From: Marinobacterium lacunae
GTDB lineage: Bacteria; Pseudomonadota; Gammaproteobacteria; Pseudomonadales; Balneatricaceae
DNA: 64,000 nucleotides
Direction of reading: 5' to 3'
NCBI RefSeq assembly: GCF_000705555.1
Contig: NZ_JMQN01000013.1
Location: 310,001 to 374,000 of the forward strand
Part shown: positions 37,282 through 47,609 of the stretch, piece by piece
How the letters are laid out: each line of letters begins with the position of its first letter
Position numbering within the stretch: position 1 is the stretch's first letter
The notes under the pieces: model-generated
Told to the model about the DNA's origin: nothing
Database searches by the model: none
The model's input: the letters and a program-made list of their open reading frames with translations, nothing else
Program-made: the position numbers and the translations under genes

Positions 37282-37734
37282 ATGGCCCTACTACGCACGC
37301 TGACACATCTTGGCAGCGCCCTGATTCTGAGTCTGCTGGCGGTCTCGGCTAACGCCGAGCAGTCGATCTCGGACGGCAAATACGAGATTCACTATAACGC
37401 CTTCAACTCGACGTTCGTCACGCCCGAAGTCGCTCAGCAGTACAACCTGACCCGCAGTTCGGTGCGAGCGCTGGTTAATGTTACCGTGCTGAAAATCGGT
37501 GATGACGGCAGTAAAACCCCCGTGCGCGCCCAGGTCCGCGGTCAGGCCGCCAACCTGCTGCAACAGGCGCAACAGCTGGAGTTTCAGCTGATCGACGAAG
37601 GTCAGGCACTGTACTACATCGGCAGTTTTCGCTTCACCGAAGAGGAGAAGCAGATCATCACGCTGGATGTTCAGCCCGATGCCAATGCCCAGCCCTACAA
37701 CATCCAGTTCGAGCAAACCTTCTATACCAATTGA
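37282..37734 (+). CDS. DUF4426 periplasmic protein
   Basis: 150 residues with a cleavable signal peptide (LTHLGSALILSLLAVSANA). The mature part matches the DUF4426 family (HYNAFNSTFVTPEVAQQYNL, then LDVQPDANAQPYNIQFEQTF). The start at 37282 is set by AAGGAG at 37269-37274, which is too close for the ATG at 37276. The function is unknown; it sits between metW and rdgB in this and related genomes. Confidence 0.9.
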   Translation: MALLRTLTHLGSALILSLLAVSANAEQSISDGKYEIHYNAFNSTFVTPEVAQQYNLTRSSVRALVNVTVLKIGDDGSKTPVRAQVRGQAANLLQQAQQLEFQLIDEGQALYYIGSFRFTEEEKQIITLDVQPDANAQPYNIQFEQTFYTN

Positions 37735-37740
37735 GGCGCT

Positions 37741-38349
37741 ATGATCGACCGTATCGTTCTGGCCAGCGGCAATCGCGGCAAGCTTAACGAATTCAATCAG
37801 ATTCTGTCCCCGCTTCATGTCAGCGTGGTGCCACAATCCGATTTCGCTGTTCGCGATGCCGCCGAAACCGGGCTTAGCTTCGTCGAAAACGCGATCATCA
37901 AGGCCCGACACGCCTGTCAGGTGACCGGTCTCCCGGCACTGGCAGACGACTCGGGACTGGAGGTTGACGCCCTGCGTGGAGCGCCCGGTATCTATTCCGC
38001 CCGCTATGCAGGCGAAGGCGCCAGCGATGAGGAGAACAACCGCAAGCTGCTAACGGCACTGGCCAATGTGCCGGATGCCGAACGGACAGCGCGCTTTCAA
38101 TGCGTACTGGTGTTCATGCGTCACGCCGAAGACCCTACCCCTCTGATCTGCCAGGGCAGCTGGGAAGGCTATATTTTGCATGAACCGCGTGGCCAAAACG
38201 GTTTCGGCTATGATCCTTTGTTCCTCGTTCCCGAGCGCGACTGTGCCAGCGCGGAACTGACGCCGGAAGAGAAGCATGCCCTGAGCCATCGTGGCAAGGC
38301 CGTACAGCAGCTGATAAGCGCGATATCCCCCTATCTGACCCGCATATGA
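37741..38349 (+). CDS. rdgB: Non-canonical purine NTP pyrophosphatase
   Basis: 202 residues, Ham1/RdgB family. It hydrolyses dITP, ITP and XTP to keep damaged purines out of DNA. The start RIVLASGNRGKLNEFNQIL, ADDSGLEVDALRGAPGIYSA and GQNGFGYDPLFLVPE with LSHRGKAVQQL are diagnostic. Its stop overlaps the hemW start (ATGA). Confidence 0.97.
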   Translation: MIDRIVLASGNRGKLNEFNQILSPLHVSVVPQSDFAVRDAAETGLSFVENAIIKARHACQVTGLPALADDSGLEVDALRGAPGIYSARYAGEGASDEENNRKLLTALANVPDAERTARFQCVLVFMRHAEDPTPLICQGSWEGYILHEPRGQNGFGYDPLFLVPERDCASAELTPEEKHALSHRGKAVQQLISAISPYLTRI

Positions 38350-39488
38350 ACCTGCCGCCGCTGAGTCTATATGTGCACATACCCTGGTGTGTGCGCAAAT
38401 GCCCCTACTGTGACTTCAACTCCCATGCCGTGCGCAGCGAGCAACTGCCGGAAACGGAGTATGTCGAGGCCCTGCTGGAGGATCTGGATTCGGAACTCGC
38501 AGCGGCTGCTGACCGACCACTGCAGTCGATTTTCATCGGTGGCGGAACGCCGAGCCTGTTCAGCGCCAGTGCAATCGATCGCATTCTGGCGGGGGTCAAT
38601 AAGCGCCTCGCGTTTGTCGATGACATCGAGATCACCATGGAGGCCAATCCCGGTACCTTTGAACGCGAGCGCTTCGCCGACTACCGCAAGGCGGGCGTCA
38701 ATCGGCTATCCATCGGCATCCAGAGCTTTAATGACGCGGCGCTCAAGGCGCTGGGTCGCATCCATTGCGCCGATGAAGCGATCGCCGCCGCCAGCGCCGC
38801 ACGCGAGATATTCCCGGAGCTGAACCTGGATCTGATGCACGGCCTGCCGGGACAGTCGCCGGAAGGTGCGCTGGCTGATCTGGCGCAAGCGATCGAACTG
38901 GCGCCTGATCATCTCTCCTGGTATCAGCTCACGATTGAGCCCAATACTGAATTTTACTCACGCCCCCCCACTCTTCCGATGGACGAGGCCTTGTGGGAGA
39001 TACAGGAGCGCGGACAAGCCAGACTGGCCGACGCCGGTTATCGCCAGTATGAGGTGTCCGCTTATGCCAAGCCGGGACATCAGGCGCGCCATAACCTGAA
39101 CTACTGGCAGTTTGGCGATTACATCGGCATTGGCGCAGGCGCACATGGCAAGCTCAGTGAACCAACCCCATGCGGGTTGCGTATAATCCGTCGTCACAAG
39201 ATGCGACAACCTGCCGCCTATATGGATCCCGCACGCCGAATAGCGGGTGATGAGGTAGTGGCGAAGGAGGACCAGCCCTTTGAGTTCATGATGAATGCGC
39301 TAAGACTGGTGGATGGCGTTGATATAGACCTATTGACTGAGCGGATATCAGTTGACATTTGTGACATTTATCCAATAATGCAAGAAGCCCGAAACAAAGG
39401 ACTGTTGGAAGAAACCGACACAAAGATCATACCCAGTACTCATGGGCGTCTCTTTCTGAACGATCTGCTGGCGCTCTTTCTCGAATGA
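38346..39488 (+). CDS. hemW: Radical SAM heme chaperone HemW
   Basis: 380 residues. The radical-SAM cysteines are C15, C19 and C22 in HIPWCVRKCPYCDF, followed by GGGTPSLFSASAIDRIL and the HemW-type stretch RLSIGIQSFNDAALKALGR. HemW belongs to the coproporphyrinogen dehydrogenase-like group but acts in heme delivery. It starts in an ATGA overlap with rdgB. The last roughly 200 bases look visibly more AT-rich than the rest of the gene (about 39300-39420). Confidence 0.95.
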   Translation: MNLPPLSLYVHIPWCVRKCPYCDFNSHAVRSEQLPETEYVEALLEDLDSELAAAADRPLQSIFIGGGTPSLFSASAIDRILAGVNKRLAFVDDIEITMEANPGTFERERFADYRKAGVNRLSIGIQSFNDAALKALGRIHCADEAIAAASAAREIFPELNLDLMHGLPGQSPEGALADLAQAIELAPDHLSWYQLTIEPNTEFYSRPPTLPMDEALWEIQERGQARLADAGYRQYEVSAYAKPGHQARHNLNYWQFGDYIGIGAGAHGKLSEPTPCGLRIIRRHKMRQPAAYMDPARRIAGDEVVAKEDQPFEFMMNALRLVDGVDIDLLTERISVDICDIYPIMQEARNKGLLEETDTKIIPSTHGRLFLNDLLALFLE

Positions 39489-39545
39489 GCAGAGCCCAGG
39501 GAAAAGTGTCCGGCGCTACTTTTTATGCTGAAAGAGGCCTGTGAC

Positions 39546-41408
39546 ATGACCATAAAGAACAAGCTGACGCTCCAGATCGTCCTTATCGTGGTGGCTCTGG
39601 GTGCAATGACACTCATTCAGCTCTACTCCACCCAACAACACACACTGCTGGCCGAGGTGCGCGAAGACCTCGACCACATCAACATCGACAAGCTCTCTCT
39701 GCAATTGATCGAGAAGACCTTTCTAAGCGCACCCACGCTTGAGAGCGTCCAGCGCTATGAGCAGCTACACGAATCTCTGCTAATAGATGTTCGGGCGCTG
39801 CGCGAACACATGGGGGAGAGCGGCATCGATGTCAGCCATATTGCCGAACTCGAATCGGGTTTGAAAGCATATGCTGACGACTTCACTGCGTTGATAGGCC
39901 TGAAACAACAGATTGGCCTGACGGCACAAAGCGGCCTGAAGGGAGAGCTGCGTACCGCCATTCATGAGGTCGAGGGCCTGTTTGAAGCGCTTGGCCAGGA
40001 TTCACTGCTGGTCAGCATGCTGCAACTTCGACGCCATGAGAAGGATTTCCAGCTGCGCCAGGATCTCAAATACGTGGACCAGTGGGAGGACACCCACGTC
40101 CGTCTGATAAAGCAGTTGAATAATACCTCCCTCGACCTGAGTCAAAAGAACGCACTCTTGAATGGGCTGGATACCTATCGCAGCGGATTCCAGCGGCTGG
40201 TGGATATACAAAAGCAAATCGGCCTGAGCGATAATCAGGGCGTGCTGGCCAAGATGCACGAGGAGCTGGCCGGTACCAACGAGGTGATGGCACTGCTGAC
40301 TCGCCAGATGACCGAACATCTGGACAGCACCGAGAGCCGGATCAAGCTGGTAACGGTTCTCTGTATCATAGCGCTACTGGTGCTGATAATCGCACCGACC
40401 CTTGTCATCGGCCGCAGCATTATCCATCCAATCTCCGCGCTGGCCTCCACCATGCGTAAAGCCCGTGATGAAAAGGATTTAACGCTTCGCTTCAACACCA
40501 GTGCGCGTGATGAGATCGCCCATATGGCGCAGGATTACAACGCCATGATGGACGCCTTCCAGGCACTGATTGGGCAGGTCGTCATGACAGCCGGGCAGTT
40601 GGCCAGCGCGGCAGAAGAGCTTTCAGCCAACACAGAGGAAACCTCCACAGGCCTTGGTCACCAACGCACCGAAGTGATGCAGGTGGCCGCCGCCATTCAG
40701 GAGATGGAGAGTGCGATGCAGGACATTGCGGGCAATACGGAACAGACCGCCGGTGCCGCTCGCAATGCCCATGAAGGTGCAAGCGAGAGCGGCGTGAAAG
40801 TGTCGGAGAACATGGAAGCCCTGCACCAGATGGCACGCAAAGCCCGCGAAACCGCTGAATCGGTTGCCCAATTGCGCAGCGATAGCGATGAAATCGGCAC
40901 CATGCTGGATGTGATCAAGGATATCTCCGACCAGACCAACCTGCTGGCCCTCAACGCCTCGATAGAAGCGGCCAGAGCCGGCGATCACGGCCGCGGCTTT
41001 GCTGTGGTCGCTGATGAGGTACGCACCCTGGCATCACGCTCCCAACAGTCAGCGGAGCGTATCGAAGAGCTGGTCACCCGCCTGCACAGTCGCACCCAGA
41101 CTGTAGGCTTGCTGATGGATGCCGCCGTGAACGAGAGTGAACAAGGGGTTGAGCGTGCAAACGAGACCATCGAAGCGCTGGGTGCTATCACCCGTGGCGC
41201 GGGCAGTATCGTCGATATGACGACACAGGTCGCATCGGCCACCGAGGAGCAGGCGGCCGTCGCCGCGGAGATTACCCGCAATGTCGAATCGATCAGCCTG
41301 ATAATCGAAGAAGCCACCGGTCAGGTGGAACAGAATGCACTGGCCAGCCAGATGGTGGCCGATCAGGCACAGCAGCTGCAGTTGGCCGTTACCGAGTTCA
41401 AGTGCTGA
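39546..41408 (+). CDS. Methyl-accepting chemotaxis protein with HBM-type sensor
   Basis: 620 residues. A membrane helix near the start (about 7-26), a periplasmic helical sensor (about 27-270) with [20 protein letters not shown], the signature of the bimodular HBM domain, a second helix near 275, a HAMP linker, and the signalling hairpin with [20 protein letters not shown]. The start at 39546 is favoured over 39525 because the family begins with the membrane helix and AGAGG lies upstream. It senses small organic molecules in related bacteria; the ligand is unknown. Confidence 0.93.
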   Translation: MTIKNKLTLQIVLIVVALGAMTLIQLYSTQQHTLLAEVREDLDHINIDKLSLQLIEKTFLSAPTLESVQRYEQLHESLLIDVRALREHMGESGIDVSHIAELESGLKAYADDFTALIGLKQQIGLTAQSGLKGELRTAIHEVEGLFEALGQDSLLVSMLQLRRHEKDFQLRQDLKYVDQWEDTHVRLIKQLNNTSLDLSQKNALLNGLDTYRSGFQRLVDIQKQIGLSDNQGVLAKMHEELAGTNEVMALLTRQMTEHLDSTESRIKLVTVLCIIALLVLIIAPTLVIGRSIIHPISALASTMRKARDEKDLTLRFNTSARDEIAHMAQDYNAMMDAFQALIGQVVMTAGQLASAAEELSANTEETSTGLGHQRTEVMQVAAAIQEMESAMQDIAGNTEQTAGAARNAHEGASESGVKVSENMEALHQMARKARETAESVAQLRSDSDEIGTMLDVIKDISDQTNLLALNASIEAARAGDHGRGFAVVADEVRTLASRSQQSAERIEELVTRLHSRTQTVGLLMDAAVNESEQGVERANETIEALGAITRGAGSIVDMTTQVASATEEQAAVAAEITRNVESISLIIEEATGQVEQNALASQMVADQAQQLQLAVTEFKC

Positions 41409-41417
41409 AGCCCGAGA

Positions 41418-42152
41418 TCACAGGGTGGCGCGTTTCGCCGCCCTGTCTGATATGCACTCAAGCGCCTGTGGAATCTGCGACAGGCAGGTGACGGTCTCGT
41501 CGGCGCGGGCGGGCTCCGGCCATGTCTGACCGGGCAGATTCACCCACACCGTCCAGCACCCCACCTCTCGCGCGGCCTGCACATCGTTGATCGGGTGGTC
41601 GCCGATGTGCACCACCTGCTCGGGCCTAAGCCCCGTGTGCTCCAGCGCGCGCTCGAACATCAGGGGATGAGGCTTGGCGGTACCGACGCTGTCGGCGTTG
41701 AACTGGAAATCAAACAGATCGGCAAGGCCGGTCAGCGAAACATCGGCGTTACCGTTACTCAGTGCGCCGATTACCAACCCCTGCGCCCTCAGCGCTTCGA
41801 GCATACTGCGTGCGTGCTCGAACAACTCCACCTGATGACGTGCCTGCATGAACACCTCAAACGCCTGTGCGGCAAGTGCTTCGGCCTCCTGCTCGGAAAA
41901 TCCCGAGTTGCGCAGCCCTCGTTCAAGCAAACGCAGGCGCACCAGCGTCATGCTGTGAGCAATCTCGGGGTACTCGGCCAGCAACTGCGCCCGCATCCGC
42001 GAGCCTTCAACCAGATCGGCCGGCTCATGCAGCCGGGTAAAGGTGCCGGCGTTCTGCTCCAGCCACTGCCAGAGCGTAAGGTTAGCCTGACGAATAACGG
42101 GATCCACCTCCCAGAGCGTATCGTCGAGATCGAAGGTGATGCATTTGAGCAT
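41418..42152 (-). CDS. HAD-family phosphatase (YigB-like)
   Basis: 244 residues. The nucleophile motif is KCITFDLDDTLWEVD (Asp9 region), with GALSNGNADV and HIGDHPINDVQAAREVG as motifs II and IV, and a helical cap between. The place after xerC matches YigB, an FMN phosphatase in E. coli. The ATG at 42152 is preferred over an upstream frame because it follows the xerC stop closely and matches the family start. It lies tail-to-tail with the chemoreceptor gene. Confidence 0.9.
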   Translation of the reverse strand: MLKCITFDLDDTLWEVDPVIRQANLTLWQWLEQNAGTFTRLHEPADLVEGSRMRAQLLAEYPEIAHSMTLVRLRLLERGLRNSGFSEQEAEALAAQAFEVFMQARHQVELFEHARSMLEALRAQGLVIGALSNGNADVSLTGLADLFDFQFNADSVGTAKPHPLMFERALEHTGLRPEQVVHIGDHPINDVQAAREVGCWTVWVNLPGQTWPEPARADETVTCLSQIPQALECISDRAAKRATL

Positions 42153-42156
42153 GGCG

Positions 42157-43065
42157 TTACTTCTCCTTTCGGCGTTTGGCCCGGGGGTGAGACTGTTCAT
42201 ACACCTCCATCAGGTGCTGGAAGTCTAGATGAGTATAGATCTGGGTGGTGGCGATATCGGCATGCCCAAGCAGCTCCTGAACCGCGCGCAGGTCGGCACT
42301 GGACTCCAGCATATGGCTGGCGAAGCTGTGGCGCAGACGGTGTGGGTACACCCGCCCGCTCACGCCCTGATGCTCGCCTTGCTGGCGCAACCGCTGTTCG
42401 ATGGCACGCACGCCCAGCCGGCGCCCCCTCTGGCCGACAAAAAGGGCACTCTCATCCAGCGATGCCAGTGTATTGCGTGCTTTCATCCAGCGCTGCAGCG
42501 CTTCGATCGCCTTGCGACCGATCGGCAGCATCCGCGTCTTTCGTCCCTTGCCGGTCACCACCAGACTGGCATCACGCAGATCCAGATCCATCAGGTTCAG
42601 GCTGGCCAGTTCCGACACACGCAAGCCTGACGAGTACAGCAACTCCATCATGGCCAGATCACGAAGCACCAGCGGATCATCACTGTTCTGATCGAGCAGG
42701 GCACCGAGCTGATCCACATCCAGGGTCTGAGGCAGACGGCGCGAGGCCTTCGGTGCCTGAACCGCCAGTGCGGGGTTCTGGCTCACCTCACCTTCACGGC
42801 TGAGATAGCGATAGAACGAGCGGGTGGCGGACAGAAGCCGTGCCAGCGATCGGCCGGAGAGCCCGTTGCCATGCAACTGTGCGACCGCACGGCGCAGGCG
42901 CCGTTCATCCAGCGTTTTCCAGCCCGCCAGCTGAAGCTCTTCCAGCTGCGCTTCGAGACGTTTAAGATCGCGACGGTAGTTGTTCAGGGTGTGAGGGGAT
43001 AGCTGACGTTCGCTCTGCAGGTAACGCAGGAATCCCGCCACCAGGCGTTCATCCCCGCTACGCAT
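42157..43065 (-). CDS. xerC: Tyrosine recombinase XerC
   Basis: 302 residues. It resolves chromosome dimers with XerD at dif sites. The catalytic Arg lies in SSGLRVSELASLNLMDLD, the His/Arg pair in HRLRHSFASH, the second His in QELLGHADI and the Tyr in QIYTHLD. The start at 43065 is chosen because it follows the DUF484 stop by one base and the upstream extension has no family match. It sits in the usual lysA-dapF-DUF484-xerC order. Confidence 0.96.
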   Translation of the reverse strand: MRSGDERLVAGFLRYLQSERQLSPHTLNNYRRDLKRLEAQLEELQLAGWKTLDERRLRRAVAQLHGNGLSGRSLARLLSATRSFYRYLSREGEVSQNPALAVQAPKASRRLPQTLDVDQLGALLDQNSDDPLVLRDLAMMELLYSSGLRVSELASLNLMDLDLRDASLVVTGKGRKTRMLPIGRKAIEALQRWMKARNTLASLDESALFVGQRGRRLGVRAIEQRLRQQGEHQGVSGRVYPHRLRHSFASHMLESSADLRAVQELLGHADIATTQIYTHLDFQHLMEVYEQSHPRAKRRKEK

Positions 43066-43066
43066 C

Positions 43067-43768
43067 TCAGATCTGGCCCTGCTGACGCAGCAGGCGTGCC
43101 AGTATGCGGCTGAGCACTTCGCCGACATAACTCAGGAACAGGGTGCCCTGACTGCTTTGGAAATAGTTCGGATCGTAGCTGCCAATAGCCAGCAGACCGA
43201 GCGTTTCGCCCTTGACCAGCGGTACCACCGCCGATGACTGCACCCGCACCGCTGCATCCTGAAACAGGAAACGGTTCATCGGCTCGGACAGCTGACCGCA
43301 GCTGGGCAGGTTGGTGTCGATCAGCGGCTGAACGATGCTGCACTCGCCACGTGAGAGCACCCGCAAGCCGTTGCACTCCAGCTTGTTCTCGCTGAACAGC
43401 ACCAGCACGGTTTCGTTACCGTAAAAGTCGCGGCACAGACTCTCCTCGATCTGTACCGCAACCTCGTCCAGCGTTTCCGCCTCGAGCAGCCCGAGCACCA
43501 TGCGCTTGGTCTTCTCGAACTGGCCATCGTTGTATCGCGCAGCTTCAATCAGTTCGGACAAGCGGCCGTGCAGCTGCTCGTTGCGCGAACGCAGCAGCGA
43601 TGTCTGACGCTCCACCAGCGATACCGCACTGCCGCGCTGGTGCGGTACATAGAGCTTCTCCAGCAGATGCACATGTTCGGTGAAGAAGTCGGGGTGACGC
43701 CCGAGATAGTCCGCCACCTGTTCGGCGCTCAGCGCCTCTTCCGCCGTTTTTGCCAGCTCGTCCGTCAT
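43067..43768 (-). CDS. DUF484 family protein
   Basis: 233 residues. [20 protein letters not shown] and a GAF-like second half ([20 protein letters not shown]) match DUF484, a family regularly found between dapF and xerC. The function is not established. Its ATG overlaps the dapF stop in an ATGA, so translation is coupled. Confidence 0.93.
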   Translation of the reverse strand: MTDELAKTAEEALSAEQVADYLGRHPDFFTEHVHLLEKLYVPHQRGSAVSLVERQTSLLRSRNEQLHGRLSELIEAARYNDGQFEKTKRMVLGLLEAETLDEVAVQIEESLCRDFYGNETVLVLFSENKLECNGLRVLSRGECSIVQPLIDTNLPSCGQLSEPMNRFLFQDAAVRVQSSAVVPLVKGETLGLLAIGSYDPNYFQSSQGTLFLSYVGEVLSRILARLLRQQGQI

Positions 43769-44595
43769 AGGTAGATCTGCCCCTCGAAAACCGTTGTTGC
43801 AGGTCCGGTCATCATGACCGGTGTACCCTCGCCCGCCCAGCTGATCTCCAGATCGCCTCCGGGCAGGTGTACCTGCACCCGCTCATCCAGCAGGCCACGC
43901 AGCCGACCCGCCACGACCGCCGCACAAGCGCCGGTACCGCAGGCTTGCGTTTCGCCCGCACCGCGCTCGAATACGCGCAGCCGTATCTCGTTGCGCGAAA
44001 CCACTTGCATGAACCCGATATTGGCCTTTTTCGGAAACCGCGGATGACACTCCAGCGCAGGGCCCAGGGTTTCGACCGGTGCCGTGTCGACGCTGTCAAC
44101 CACCAGCACGCCATGGGGATTGCCCATGGAAACAGCGCTGAGTTCGACCTGCTCACCGTTGACCTCGACACTGTAGGTTGCGCTTTGCGCATCGGCGATA
44201 AACGGAACCTGCTCCGGAATCAGATCCGGGGCGCCCATATCGACCTCGACCTGCAGGTCTTCGCGGATGTTCAGCATTGCTTCACCGCGGGCGGTTTCCA
44301 CCGCAATACGATCCCGCATGATCAGCTTCTTGTCGCGCACGAAACGTGCAAAGCAGCGCGCGCCGTTGCCACAATGCTCGACCTCCGAGCCATCGGCATT
44401 GAAAATGCGATAGCGGAAGTCCATCTCCGGACGGGTCGGCGGCTCGACCAGCAGAAGCTGGTCAAACCCGATACCCCGGTTACGGTCGGCCAATGCACGC
44501 ACCTGATCGGCATTGAAACGGATACGCTGGGAGATGGCATCGATCACCATGAAATCGTTGCCCAATCCGTGCATCTTGGTAAAACGCACCAACAT
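43765..44595 (-). CDS. dapF: Diaminopimelate epimerase
   Basis: 276 residues. It converts LL- to meso-diaminopimelate for lysine and peptidoglycan. The two active-site cysteines are in [13 protein letters not shown] and [13 protein letters not shown]. The N-terminal [15 protein letters not shown] is also typical. It starts 2 bases after the lysA stop. Confidence 0.97.
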   Translation of the reverse strand: MLVRFTKMHGLGNDFMVIDAISQRIRFNADQVRALADRNRGIGFDQLLLVEPPTRPEMDFRYRIFNADGSEVEHCGNGARCFARFVRDKKLIMRDRIAVETARGEAMLNIREDLQVEVDMGAPDLIPEQVPFIADAQSATYSVEVNGEQVELSAVSMGNPHGVLVVDSVDTAPVETLGPALECHPRFPKKANIGFMQVVSRNEIRLRVFERGAGETQACGTGACAAVVAGRLRGLLDERVQVHLPGGDLEISWAGEGTPVMMTGPATTVFEGQIYL

Positions 44596-44597
44596 GA

Positions 44598-45854
44598 TCA
44601 GCGATCCTTCGGCAACAGGTGTTCGCCGCGCATCAGGTCGCTGAGTTTCTCCCGCTCACGCACGACGCAATACTCGTTATCATCAACGATCACCTCCGCA
44701 GGGCGGGTGCGGGTGTTGTAGTTGGACGCCATGACAAAGCCGTACGCACCGGCAGAGCAGACCGCCAGCAGGTCGCCCGGCTGCAGGTTCAATGCCCGGT
44801 CCTTGCCCAGGAAGTCGCCGGTCTCGCAGACCGGACCGACCAGATCCCAGTTTTTCATCTCGCCCTCTTCGCGCAGCTCCACCGGGATGATCTCCTGATA
44901 CGCGCCGTACAGGGACGGACGGATCAGATCGTTCATGGCGCCGTCGATGATGGCGAAGTTCTTTTCGCCGGTCTGCTTCAGGAATTCGACACGGGTCAGC
45001 AGCACACCGGCATTGGCGGCAATGGAGCGCCCCGGCTCAAACACCAGCGCCAGCTCGCGATCACCCAGACGCTCGACGATAGCGGCGATATAGTCAGCCG
45101 GCGTCGGCGGCGTTTCGTCGGTGTAGCAAACGCCCAAACCGCCACCGAGATCCAGATGACGCAGTGTAATACCTTCCTCGGCCAACTGATCGATCAGGAT
45201 CAGCAGGCGATCGAGCGCATCCAGGAAGGGGCTCAGCTCGGTCAACTGGCTGCCGATGTGGCAGTCGATACCGACCACCTCGACATTGGACAGGGCATGG
45301 GCGCGGCGATAGACATCCAGCGCGTGATCGATGTCGATGCCAAACTTGTTCTCTTTAAGCCCCGTGGAGATATAGGGGTGGGTCTTGGCATCCACATCCG
45401 GATTGACGCGGAAGGAGATCCGCGCCACCTGGCCCAGTTCAGCGGCGACCGCATTGACACGATCCAGCTCGGCATCAGACTCGATATTGAAGCAGTGAAT
45501 ACCCACTTCCAGCGCACGCTTGATCTCGTGGGGCTGCTTGCCAAGTCCGGAGAACACCACCTTGGCGGGATCGCCACCGGCACGCAGCACACGCTCAAGC
45601 TCGCCCAACGAGACAATATCGAAACCGGCACCCAGTCGAGCCAGCAGATTCAATACACCGATATTGGAGTTGGCTTTTACGGCGAAACAAACCAGCGCAT
45701 CGCGCCCTTCGAGGGCACGGGCGTAATCCATGTAGGCGCTCTCAAGCGCATCACGGGAGTATACATAGGTCGGTGTGCCGATCTCGTCGGCGATGCGGCT
45801 CAGCGAAACCTCTTCACAGAACAGGCCGCCGTTGCGGTATTCAAAACTATCCAT
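44598..45854 (-). CDS. lysA: Diaminopimelate decarboxylase
   Basis: 418 residues. It makes lysine from meso-diaminopimelate with [23 protein letters not shown] holds the PLP lysine, ECDKGE is replaced by [18 protein letters not shown] in the usual location, and [14 protein letters not shown] is the C-terminal catalytic loop. The ATG at 45854 is the family start. An in-frame ATG at 45866 overlaps the lptM stop and is a possible alternative. Confidence 0.96.
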   Translation of the reverse strand: MDSFEYRNGGLFCEEVSLSRIADEIGTPTYVYSRDALESAYMDYARALEGRDALVCFAVKANSNIGVLNLLARLGAGFDIVSLGELERVLRAGGDPAKVVFSGLGKQPHEIKRALEVGIHCFNIESDAELDRVNAVAAELGQVARISFRVNPDVDAKTHPYISTGLKENKFGIDIDHALDVYRRAHALSNVEVVGIDCHIGSQLTELSPFLDALDRLLILIDQLAEEGITLRHLDLGGGLGVCYTDETPPTPADYIAAIVERLGDRELALVFEPGRSIAANAGVLLTRVEFLKQTGEKNFAIIDGAMNDLIRPSLYGAYQEIIPVELREEGEMKNWDLVGPVCETGDFLGKDRALNLQPGDLLAVCSAGAYGFVMASNYNTRTRPAEVIVDDNEYCVVREREKLSDLMRGEHLLPKDR

Positions 45855-45862
45855 TCTTTCTC

Positions 45863-45976
45863 TCATTGCGCCTGTTGTTCGGTGGTGTCGTCCTGCGGAA
45901 GCGTCAGCGGCCCTTTCTGGCCACAGCCCACCAGCAGCAACGTTCCCAGTATCAAAATCGGCCAGCAGCGTTTCAT
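45863..45976 (-). CDS. lptM: LPS-assembly lipoprotein LptM (YifL)
   Basis: A 37-residue lipoprotein precursor, too short for most gene finders. It reads MKRCWPILILGTLLLVGCGQ, with the lipobox LVGC at Cys18, followed by KGPLTLPQ. That GQKGPLTLP pattern is the hallmark of LptM/YifL, which helps LptD mature at the outer membrane. It ends 8 bases before lysA and lies divergent from cyaY, the usual place for this gene. Confidence 0.88.
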   Translation of the reverse strand: MKRCWPILILGTLLLVGCGQKGPLTLPQDDTTEQQAQ

Positions 45977-46050
45977 AACGGTGGTTCCTCGCATCCACAC
46001 CCAACCTGCCGACGGCAGCTTCAGGCGCACTCAATTGTGATAAACGCAGA

Positions 46051-46056
46051 ATTATA
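46051..46056 (-). promoter_or_regulatory. -10 element for lptM-lysA operon
   Basis: The minus strand reads a perfect TATAAT here, about 75 bases before the lptM start. No good -35 was found at 17 bases, so activation or an extended spacing may apply. Confidence 0.35.
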
Positions 46057-46153
46057 CCCTGAGCCAAGGCCCGATGAGTACCGGGGAGACAGAATACCGA
46101 CGGCGAAAAGAGCGCTATACTGGTCGCCCATCTGTAGCACTGGAGAGAGAGCG

Positions 46154-46480
46154 ATGACCGAATCGGAGTTTATGGCCCGGGTCGATGAAACACTGGAACG
46201 TGTGGAAGAGATCCTCGACGATGCCGAGTCGGATCTGGACTGCGAAACCAACGGCGGCATGATGACCGTCAAATGTGAAAATGGCAGCCAGATCATCTTC
46301 ACCCGCCAACCGCCGCTGAAACAGCTTTGGCTGGCAACCCGGGAAGGTGGTTTCCATTTCGATTACAGTACCGAGTCACACGGCTGGGTGCGTGACAGCG
46401 ACGGCGCAGCCCTTGCCGATGTGCTGAGCAGCGCCTTTGCGGCACAGGCCGATGAGCAGCTCGACTTCAGCGATATCTGA
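46154..46480 (+). CDS. cyaY: Iron donor protein CyaY (frataxin)
   Basis: 108 residues of the frataxin family, which tunes iron-sulfur cluster assembly. ESEFMARVDETLERVEEIL supplies the acidic helix, DLDCETNGGMMTVKCENGSQ and TRQPPLKQLWLATREGG are the conserved sheet, and the tail is acidic. The ATG at 46154 follows gagagagcg. TATACT at 46116-46121 is a likely -10 element. It is divergent from lptM-lysA. Confidence 0.95.
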   Translation: MTESEFMARVDETLERVEEILDDAESDLDCETNGGMMTVKCENGSQIIFTRQPPLKQLWLATREGGFHFDYSTESHGWVRDSDGAALADVLSSAFAAQADEQLDFSDI

Positions 46481-46497
46481 TTGGTAACCGCGATTAC

Positions 46498-46526
46498 GCG
46501 AACTGTCACGAAACTGCCGGTATACT
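46498..46526 (+). promoter_or_regulatory. Candidate promoter of the epimerase gene
   Basis: TATACT at 46521-46526 is a good -10; the region 17 bases upstream (GCGAAC) is a poor -35. It lies in the 118-base gap after cyaY. Confidence 0.3.
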
Positions 46527-46598
46527 CTGACCCCGGTTTTATAGCGAATATCCGGCGTGGCCCTAGACCCGCGCCTTCGATACAGGTGAACAAGAGCG

Positions 46599-47606
46599 AT
46601 GCGTATTCTGGTGACCGGCGCGGCCGGCTTTATCGGTGCCCAACTCGCCCAGACCCTGCTGCAACGCGGCGATGAAGTGGTGGGCATCGATAACCTGAAC
46701 GACTATTACGACGTCAGCCTCAAACAGGCTCGCCTCGAGCGTCTTCAGTCTCACCCCGGCTTCAGTTTCGTTCACGCCGACATCGCCGACAGCGCCAAGA
46801 TGCAGACGCTGTTCGCACAATCGGGTTGCCAGCGTGTCGTCCACCTCGCCGCACAGGCAGGGGTGCGCTACTCCATCGAAAACCCGCTCAGCTATGGCCA
46901 ATCCAACCTGGTCGGTTTTCTCAATGTGCTGGAGGGCTGCCGCCACAACGCCATCGAGCATCTGGTCTACGCCTCTTCAAGCTCGGTGTACGGCGCCAAC
47001 GAAACAACGCCATTCAGCGTACACGACAACGTGGACCATCCGGTATCGCTCTACGCCGCCACCAAACGTGCCAATGAAGCGATGGCGCACAGCTACAGTC
47101 ACCTCTATGGCCTGCCCGCCACCGGCTTGCGTTTCTTCACGGTTTACGGCCCATGGGGGCGGCCGGACATGTCGCCGATGCTGTTCGCTGATGCCATCAC
47201 TCAGGGCAAGCCGTTAAAGGTGTTCAACTACGGCCGTCACAAGCGGGACTTCACCTACATCGACGACATCGTAGAGGGTGTAGTGCGCTGCCTTGACCAC
47301 GTACCTGCCGGCAATCCCGAGTGGTCCGGCGCCTCACCCGACCCCAGCTCATCACGAGCCCCCTGGCGTTTGTACAACATAGGCGCCAGCGAACCGGTCG
47401 AGCTGCTCTACTACATCGAACTGCTGGAGCAGGCACTCGGTGCCCGCGCACAGAAGGAGATGCTGCCGATGCAGCCTGGCGATGTCGAGCAGACCTACGC
47501 CGATGTCAGCGATCTGATGCGGGATACCGGCTATCAGCCGAAGGTCAAAATCGAGGAAGGAATCGAGCGCTTTGCCCGCTGGTATTGCGATTACTATCGA
47601 CGCTAG
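46599..47606 (+). CDS. NAD-dependent epimerase, UDP-glucuronate 4-epimerase-like
   Basis: 335 residues, extended short-chain dehydrogenase. MRILVTGAAGFIGAQLAQTL holds the NAD loop, VYASSSSVYGANETTPF and the catalytic YAATK follow, and RFFTVYGPWGRPDM is the signature of the UDP-glucuronate 4-epimerase (GAE) branch. It would supply UDP-galacturonate for the envelope polysaccharide locus. It ends 3 bases from the convergent waaA stop. Confidence 0.88.
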   Translation: MRILVTGAAGFIGAQLAQTLLQRGDEVVGIDNLNDYYDVSLKQARLERLQSHPGFSFVHADIADSAKMQTLFAQSGCQRVVHLAAQAGVRYSIENPLSYGQSNLVGFLNVLEGCRHNAIEHLVYASSSSVYGANETTPFSVHDNVDHPVSLYAATKRANEAMAHSYSHLYGLPATGLRFFTVYGPWGRPDMSPMLFADAITQGKPLKVFNYGRHKRDFTYIDDIVEGVVRCLDHVPAGNPEWSGASPDPSSSRAPWRLYNIGASEPVELLYYIELLEQALGARAQKEMLPMQPGDVEQTYADVSDLMRDTGYQPKVKIEEGIERFARWYCDYYRR

Positions 47607-47609
47607 GGC

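Noticed and set aside
41595-42803. 402-codon plus-strand frame
   Set aside because: Antisense to the HAD phosphatase and xerC, with low-complexity Pro/Ser/Arg-rich content.
44619-46040. Long plus-strand open frame of 473 codons
   Set aside because: It lies antisense to lysA and lptM, whose protein motifs are unmistakable; the antisense product has no recognisable motif.
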